From Sistotremastrum niveocremeum HHB9708 (taxonomy: Eukaryota; Basidiomycota; Agaricomycetes; Sistotremastrales; Sistotremastraceae): a stretch of DNA of 64,000 bases. Every line of letters begins with the position of its first letter. The first letter of the stretch is position 1. Location: assembly GCA_001630475.1 (NCBI GenBank), contig KV419402.1, forward strand, positions 885,691 through 949,690, written 5' to 3'. This document shows positions 57,071 through 64,000 of the stretch, one piece after another. The notes under the pieces are model-generated. The model did no database searches. It was not told the DNA's origin and saw nothing but the letters and a program-made list of their open reading frames with translations. The position numbers were made by a program, and so were the translations under genes.

Positions 57071-58599
57071 TTACCGTCTATAGGAAGAGGGCGCAGGCGA
57101 ATCGGGACGGTCGCTATTATCATGGCGGCTGGAATAATTGTGAGGGCCCGGAGAGCCGGGTGAAGGCGATTGCGACTCGCGAACGGGATCGAAGCGACGG
57201 AGACGGCTTCCAGAAGAGGAAGTTCCGATTCCGGAGCCGACATTGTCTCCTCTCAAGGAACGGGTGGGAAGCGGCATGGTGTCGGAAGGCGCCCACTGAG
57301 GTTCTGGCTGAAGGGTAAATGGGGGAGGAAGGGTCGACATTGATGTGGACGACCTGGAACCCATCTGGGGCATTATGGGAGGTAGCTGATCGGACATGGG
57401 AGCGTCGGCGGATGAATGCTGTCTGCTATGATGAGCTCGAGATGGCGGCCTTCCGCCACTGCTACTGCCACCTTGGATCGGGGGCAAAAAGACCGAATCC
57501 TGCCTGGGTGGGAAAGGCGACATGGGTCTCCGGGTAAAGAGAGGCGGAGGATCATTGATACCCGGGGGATAATATGGCTGATGGGTTGTGCTCATCCCGA
57601 GGGGTTGACTGCCATAAGGCATATGACCAGCTCGTGAGGAAGTGGGGAATGCACCGTACTGTGGAGGCCCACTTGGGGCGGGCTCATTTTGCGACTCCGC
57701 TTGAGGGCGACGGGCCTTTTGCCTCTGATTCTAGATTGGAAATGGGGGTCAGATAGTATCACCGAGTTAGAATATTTTGCGACAAGCGAACCTGGAACCA
57801 GACCTAAGGAGAAATATGAGGAAGATTGAATTAAGCTTCTCAGAATGGAAGGCACAAACCTGCACTTTCCGAGCACTCATGCCGATCGATCTGCCGACTT
57901 CCTCTCGCATAGCTGTCGTGGGAAAGCGCGACTAAATAAATCTCAGATTCAGGAAAATATTCGGGTGCAGAATTTAAACGACGGTACCTGTGCGAGCAGA
58001 GCGTGCAAAACTGCAGCCTGGTGAGGAGTGGTCAAAGTACGAGTACGAGTACGATGGGTGGTCTCGGATTGGCCAGGAGAATGAGCCTGCATGGAGGCAT
58101 TGCCGGACGGAGGGGGCGACGAAGGAGGAGAGTCCGTATCATGCTCAGATTCGTCGGAACCAGACGAGCTTGCTGCGCGCACCATAGCTGAAGAAAGATC
58201 CCCTGAATCAACTCTCTTTGAGGATCTACCACGTCGTCGCTCACCCACACGGTGCCCGCCGGAGATATCTGGCATGTTAGGCTGTTGCTGAGGAAGAGAC
58301 GAGCTTGAGGAGGGGCCTGCTTGGGCTAGAACAGAAGAAATAGGTGGAGGACGGTGGCGAGAACGATGAGATGACGTCGAAGGGATGGGATAATTAGAGG
58401 GTCGGGGAGATAAAGGCCGGGATAGAGCCGGGTGGGTAGACGGAGAACGAGAGCGAGCGGATGGAGATGAATTCTCGTGTGGCGATTGGGGACGCTGAGG
58501 AGGGCTGCCAGACATGCAGCAAGAGACCAAGTGAGTGTGAGAAGGAAGGAACGAGAGGCGCAGAAGAGTGTTGTCTGGCTGTGGGGATTGAACAGGCAT
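57071..58599 (-). CDS. Homeodomain transcription factor
   Basis: Nuclear regulator of about 430 residues with a single typical (non-TALE) homeodomain near residue 185. The domain reads RTRTRTLTTPHQAAVLHALL, SRFPTTAMREEVGRSIGMSA and RKVQVWFQNQRQKARR; Trp48, Phe49, Asn51 and Arg53 of the recognition helix are present. Three introns fall inside the domain, all in phase 0, and one exon between them is only 12 bases (57792-57803), encoding VWFQ. Both flanks are disordered: the N-terminus is Ser/Pro/His-rich and the C-terminus Pro/Ser/Gly-rich (LPPIMPQMGSRSSTSMS). A downstream in-frame ATG at 58515 (MSGSPPQRP) is a plausible alternative start, and the leader MPVQSPQPDNTLLRLSF may be untranslated. 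Target genes are unknown. Confidence 0.9.
57792..57803 (-). other. 12-base microexon of the homeodomain gene (VWFQ)
   Basis: On the minus strand an acceptor CTTAG and a donor GTTCGC bracket GTCTGGTTCCAG. Adding these 12 bases between AAAGTGCAG and AATCAGAGG restores the invariant WFQN of the homeodomain recognition helix; leaving them out keeps the frame but removes Trp48 and Phe49. The conserved protein makes the exon call secure even without transcript data. Confidence 0.85.
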
Positions 58600-61500
58600 T
58601 TAAGTAGTTCCCGGCCAGAATTGAGTCGGAGCTGTGGCGTCAGAGATCTGGAGTGCCAGACAGAACAGGGGAGCCAGCAAGATTCGATTGACGAGACGAA
58701 ATTAGGGTGCAGCTCTCCAGGACGACACCAAATAATGACGACCAATCGCCCGTTGTGCCCAATCCAAGCGCGTCGGTCGCCACATTATAAAATATTCCGT
58801 TCTATTCAGAATCTTAGAAAATCTGTAATCGGATAGATCGTTCTAACCTTAGATCCAACCTTAACTCAACTAGTCCCGATACCACCTCCATCGCGTAGCC
58901 AGCGTATCCTGGCGGAGTCTGAATCCCTCTTGCTCTCCTGCCACCATGTCTCTGAGCAGCCTTGTGCATCCCAATTCGCTGCACACAATAGTCTGTTCTT
59001 GCTATCTCGTCTCGACGCTCGCCACAAGCGGATGCTCGTCTGCGGCCCCTGCTCCAGCGTCCTTGGCAACCAGACACAACGGATATCAAATTTCACGCCA
59101 AATGACCAACGTCCACGAACATGCTCTCTGGCTCGCTGTCGGCTCTCCCGCGTGTCATTAGTTACCCACGGTGCCACGACACACCATCCACTTGGTGACC
59201 ACCCCAGCGACCGCTCTCTCCGACGCTTGCTCCCTCTGGCCATCTTGTTCGCTCGCGTGGCTTTCTCCGCCCACCTCAACCCGTCTCCCTCTCTACCACG
59301 TTCTTTCCACGTGTTCTATCCCTTTTCGTCCGCGGACTGTTCGGACTCGCCTGCCACTGCCTGTCTTTCTTTGCCATACCCATAACAACCTCCCACCCCC
59401 CCGTCGCGTCGCGTGGCTTTCATTATTTTGGCTTATCTCGACTGTAGATAACCATGCGACGTTGATACCTATCCATTCCGATCCTTCCGAAAGCTTCGAA
59501 ACTTCCGTGACAATCAGGCAGCTCCATCCTCAGGAACCTCACTCGCGGAACTATTCCCATCGAGACAATGAGGACCTTTATTCATGCAATTGACGTATAC
59601 TTACTCAATTTGACGCTCCCATATTCCAAATACCTGCACTGCCGTCATCCCTATCTTTTATTTGGACCTATAGACACGTTGCAAATTGCTCGAAGAGGCG
59701 TTTTTTAGCATCCGCGCCGGATGTCACAGAAACTAGCGTCAATAAACGGTAGTAACAATTTGCGGCCTTTTTGTTCCTGAATAATGCTCAACTCTTGACT
59801 TCTAGAGCATATCAGATAACGGTCGTCGAAAGTGTTACATACTGCTATCCGAGTCTTTCATCTGTGGGGACCTTCGCTTACCAGACTGAATGGGCCCTCG
59901 TCACACTAGCCCTGTTTGATCACACGTTTGTCTGGGACAATTAAGAGTGCCCTGTGTGAAGCAGTAGCTACTCTCGTCTCGAGTCACATGTCGACAAGTC
60001 TGAGAAAACTCTCACTGTCAATCCCTGATCAGGTGCCCGTTTTAGGTCCGATCAGCGCGCTATGACGGAATAATGGCTACGGACGTCTGGGAGCTACCAT
60101 TCTGTCGGGTGCATCTGATTCTTTCTCCGTCTGTGAAAAGATCCGCTTGGAACGCTGATTCGAGCATGGTCGAGTACACGGAGGAAGAAACCTCAAGCCC
60201 ATCTCGTCATGACATCCCTTCTTCCAATATACGGCGCGTCCGGCTCTGGCGGAGTAGTTCCTGTTTCCAGAGCTGCCTTTCTGCATGCGATACCCCGGCA
60301 TGATATCCACATCCCCACCCACCTCCATCACTACACTGGTTTCCAACGTGGATAGAGATTGAACAAGATCCTTCTTCTCGGAAATCCGCAAGAGGATCAT
60401 CGTCTTGCGATCTGAAATGGATATGCTAAGCGTGGCTTCCACGTGGAATCGGCGAGAGCCGAGTGCCTTTGTCCCTGGGACCAGCAATTTCGGGTTGACT
60501 CGGGGTCGCAAGGACACCACGAATCCGACTCTGACTGTTTTGGTCACTGTCATTTCTCTTGCGTTGCTCTGGCTGTGGTCTGGATTATCCGAGACGTCGT
60601 TCGAACTTGATCCGGTTACGTATGTGTATCTGGTTCTCCAACCACCTGATTACTCCTGGCAGCGGCTTATACATGTAGAACTTCGAACTGGGGTTTGCTT
60701 TTGTTTCCTGTCTGCTCGTATCCCTGGGTCATCAAAGAACTTGGAAGGGGAGCTACCACATCTTTGGTGCACATGCTATGCATTGTATACAGTTCATCAA
60801 GTTTGCTCCCTGGTGTCCTGGACTTCTAGTTCGGCGCTTGATATTCTTCTTGAACAAAGCAAGGCAAGCTTGTCACAACAGCAAAAAAGGGGCCTTACGA
60901 CAACATTGAGAACTCCTTGCGAACTTCGAGATGCCAAGTAGCCCATATCATCTTCTATTCGGCCATACTCTGTGCGTCGAATTTACATATACCAGCATAG
61001 TGAGCTCCGTCCATAATACTGTACAGCCCGACTAACACTGTTTTATTCTCCTTCTCCGCCGATATATACTTGACAATTGACATTCTATTCTCCGCGCTTC
61101 GGTAGGGGTGATGTAGTAGACCAACTTCAACGACGCTATGGCCTCCCTCGGATGGCGTTGATACAAAGATTTACGTTTGCCTCTCACGTAAGAGAACGAG
61201 ATAGAGATGCAATCAATGTGCCAAATTCTTGTAGTTTGTCTTGTCAGCCAAGTACAAGTGAGGGGTCGCTAAAGGCCAGACAGGATGCTATTTCGCATAT
61301 ATATTCGATTGGTTGTGGAATGAAGAAAGCCGGCGCGGGCCAGGCGGCTACAAAGTGTCCGTAACGACGGTTGGCGACTCCTGAGCACGTTTTTATTATT
61401 TGCAAACGCCGACCGCCGGGCACAGCATCGGCCGACTTCCACCGCCGGGTTCGGCGCGGCCTCAGGAGGGACGAAAAACGTTCAGGGCTGACGTAGTTTC

Positions 61501-61824
61501 CAAGAAAGGACAAAGCAAATGGCGTCGTCGTTGAGCCAGAAATACAGGATGGGTGCTTCAACATTTTCTGGCTCATAACTTGACGAGTACGATGGATTAC
61601 ATAAAACGGGTAACCGGATATCAATGGTGGTAGGGCGCTTGCTATAGCCGGAAATAGAGTGCCCTATGGCCCTGTCTCCCACAACCTGTTCGACTTCTCT
61701 ACTCTTCTTTAGAGCCTGCTCGTCGTCTCTGACGCTCTCCTACCTTATATTACCTTCAAAATAGTAGCCATATATTCTCAAAAAATTCCGACGACACCTT
61801 TTCGTTCACTACAACGCGTTCAGA
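58600..61824. other. Long unassigned region between homeodomain and xylulokinase genes
   Basis: No gene can be assigned in 3.2 kb. The stretch 58930-59600 is CT-rich on the plus strand with overlapping open frames of up to about 150 codons, of promoter or leader type. Between 60077 and 60941 two antisense open frames overlap: minus 60077-60553 (158 codons from an ATG) and plus 60417-60941, whose product would have one membrane helix (LTVLVTVISLALLWLWSGL). Neither resembles a family I know. The final 450 bases include a GC-rich patch (61400-61470) likely to belong to the xylulokinase promoter. Confidence 0.4.
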
Positions 61825-64000
61825 ATGCTCAAGCCTTCGCAGTCATCGCTAAAACTCCCCGCTACTCATTTTCTCGGCCTCGAATTGGGTGTGGATCAGC
61901 TGCGAGCGGCGGTGGTAGACGATCATCTCGACCTGGTGGTTTCTGAGACTGTGGATTTTGATGCAGACTTCCCGGAATACCAGTCAGTCGTCTGTTGGCT
62001 CCTCATTATTTTGAACGAGTGATGCTGATTCCTTTTCTCTGCCTGCCAGAACGAAAGGAGGGTTGTTCACTGGCCAGGATGAGACGTATACAACCCCAGT
62101 GGATATGTGGGTCAAGGGCTTAGGTGAGTGCAGGGCCGAAAACGGGATCAAAATTTTTTCGATCACGCATTATTTGGGCTCAAATTCTTTTTATTCAATC
62201 TGAATATTTTTGCTTCCGTTCCCAGATCTACTACTCGACCGACTCCGCTCAAAAACTGACCTCAGCAAAATTCGTGCCATTGGAGGCTCAGCGCAAAACG
62301 CTTCAGTCTGGTGGACCTCGGAGTCGCTGAGTCAACTCGAGAACCTGAACCCCGCGAGGACACTACACGACCAACTTGGAACTCTTCGAACGTTTTCTGT
62401 ATTGAATACACCAGCTGTTGGGCCCGCATCCGCGCAGGACACGTCCTCTCATGCTCACGTGTTGGAAAACGCGCTCGGTGGACCAGAGGAGATGGCCTCT
62501 AGAGTCGGCGTATCCGCCCATCAGTCCCTTTTTGCAGTTCAGATCATGCAATGTCGCGAAAGGAACGGCGTAGCGCACCGAATCAGGACCGGCCGAATTT
62601 CAACAGCGGCGTCGTTTCTGTGCTCGCTTTTCATCAGAAAATGGGCCCCTATCAATGCGAGCCAGGCATGTGTCTCGGGCATGTGGAACCACGCAGCAAG
62701 TACTTGGGATGACGCCGCCTTAGGAGTTGTTGCTGGAGAGTATGACGATGTTAAAAGCTTGAGAGAGCATTTGGGAGCCGTGACAACGGATGTGGAAGCC
62801 GGAGTGATCTCTCCCTATTTTGTGGAAAGATATCGTTTTGACAAAGGTGTGTACTTGATTGCTTTTCTCCGAGTTTGGTGGAGACTGATGCGCATATACC
62901 TGTCAGGAACGACAATCATGACATTCACATCTGATTCAATTTCCACATATTTATCCTTTTGCCCGCAACCTACCGACGCTGTCCTTTCATTTGGTACAAC
63001 CGATCTTCTCATGACACCCACATCTTCATATATCCCCTCACGCGCGTATACCCTGATTACACATCCGGCACAACATCCTTCAGAAAAGCAAAGACGATAC
63101 GTCAGTATTGTAACAAGTAGGAATGCGGACGCGCCTAGAGGATTGGTCCGAGACATGTACACCAAGAGCTGGAGTGCATTCGATCGACTGGTAGCAGTCG
63201 TCCCACCTGGCGGATCGATAGGGTCAGTAAATTTTTTTAGTCTGCTGCCTGCTCTCCCTGACTCTTTTTTCATAGGCTTGACAACAAGCTCTTCAGTTTC
63301 TGGTTTCTGCAAAGCGAAAGTCCGCGGCTGTCTCATGTTCGAGGACTTTTTCGTTTTGAGACAGGGGTGAAAGTGAACGAGTTCCGAGACCTGCGAGCGA
63401 ACCCTCGTTGTCTCGTGGAATCGCAGCTGGTAGCATTCCGTGTGGCGTTCGCTCGGATGGTCGCAGTCGGCCTCTTCGCACCTACATTCTCATCGCCACC
63501 CGTATCCTCTTCCTCGTCTCGAATAACCAGAGACCTAGGCTTCGATCCATACGATTCTCGACATCTCCCAAGAAGAGTAATCGCAACAGGCTTCGCAGCC
63601 GAATTCCCGTCCATCATGAACACCTTATGTGAGGTATTCAACGCCACCGTATATGTACCGCATACGCAGATCACTTCTGGCGGCGGTATAGGTTTGGCCG
63701 ATGGAGAGAACGCCCCCAACAGTCCCAAACCTACAGGAGTCAGCAGAGCTGCCATAGGCGGTGCATATACCGCGTGGTGGTGGACAAGAACGAAGACAGG
63801 AGGAGCGAGTGATGGAGTAGGAACTCTCGAAGATGAAGTGAGGGGAGTCCTTGGAAGAAAAACAATCGGAAAGGGGTCTGCAGTCGGAGTGGGCTTAGGA
63901 GTTGGGATCGGAACACCGAATCCGTCCGGTGTTATCCAGCGTCCTAGGGGGTCATCTCTTGCAGTCCATATATTTAACGAGGCAGACGAGGACAGTCTAC
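61825..64000 (+). CDS. XKS1: Xylulokinase (D-xylulose kinase), 3' end outside the window
   Basis: FGGY-family sugar kinase that phosphorylates D-xylulose to xylulose 5-phosphate for the pentose phosphate pathway. The start MLKPSQSSLKLPATHFLGLE is followed by LGVDQLRAAVVDDHLDLV, the nucleotide-binding start. Introns at about 61983-62050, 62126-62224, 62847-62904 and 63223-63276 join YQTKGGLFTGQDETYTTPVD, KGLDLLLDRLRSK, FDKGTTIMTFTSDSISTYLS and GSIGLDNKLFSFWFLQSE. Further landmarks are IGGSAQNASVWW, ACVSGMWNH-type metal and substrate loop, LSFGTTDLLMTPTSSYIPSR, ETGVKVNEFRDLRANPRCLV, ATGFAAEFPSIMNTLCEVFN and AAIGGAYTAWWW. The coding region runs open off the right edge in a Gly-rich lid loop, so roughly the last part of the C-terminal domain is missing. 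Confidence 0.93.

Noticed and set aside
58036-58056. Tandem GTACGA repeats
   Set aside because: They are coding sequence for the Arg-Thr repeat in the N-terminal arm of the homeodomain.
58930-59593. Overlapping open frames of 140-150 codons on both strands
   Set aside because: Compositionally biased (pyrimidine-rich plus strand), with no motif and no consistent frame; judged to be promoter or leader sequence that is open by chance.
1-64000. Transposons, LTR elements, CRISPR arrays, rRNA genes
   Set aside because: I looked for reverse transcriptase, transposase and integrase motifs, long terminal or direct repeats and regularly spaced repeats and found none that could be supported.

Overview
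The window is a gene-dense piece of a fungal nuclear genome, almost certainly a basidiomycete of the class Agaricomycetes. The evidence is: nearly every gene is cut by many short GT-AG introns of about 45-70 bases; the genes include a basidiomycete-type alcohol (methanol) oxidase, an AAL-type fucose lectin and a C2/NACHT/WD40 receptor of the kind expanded in mushrooms; and no operons, transposons or RNA genes are evident. Genus cannot be read from the sequence. All splice models below were worked out by eye from reading frame, GT-AG borders and family conservation, so exon borders carry some uncertainty.

Layout, left to right: alcohol oxidase (+, 1510-4673); SUMO (-, 5129-5703); a coiled-coil, BAR-like scaffold protein (-, 6694-9579); a chromosome-maintenance block with an IRC5/HELLS-type SNF2 remodeller (-, 10190-13117) divergent from the histone-fold subunit DPB4 (+, 13294-14175), followed at once by the mismatch-repair gene PMS1 (+, 14260-18022); an F-box-like protein (-, 19280-20556); a fucose lectin (+, 22886-23928) directly followed by a NACHT-WD40 NLR-like receptor (+, about 24613-29743); the ribosome-biogenesis kinase RIO1 (+, 29965-31985).

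The second half holds two related O-fucosyltransferase-like genes (+, 33991-35597 and 42661-44239) that flank three minus-strand genes: aldehyde dehydrogenase, peroxiredoxin and a conserved fungal protein of unknown function. Then come an amino-acid/GABA-type permease (-), an MDP-1-type HAD phosphatase (-), a KIN1/MARK polarity kinase with a KA1 tail (-), a Topors-like RING protein (+), a homeodomain transcription factor (-) and the 5' two-thirds or so of a xylulokinase (+), cut by the window end.

Most genes are ordinary housekeeping genes. The parts that stand out are the lectin/NLR pair (a candidate non-self-recognition neighbourhood), the microexons in the alcohol oxidase and the homeodomain gene, the fucosyltransferase-like duplicate pair, the replication/repair/chromatin cluster, and two compact palindromic structures in intergenic DNA. 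I did not find a clearly new multi-gene system.
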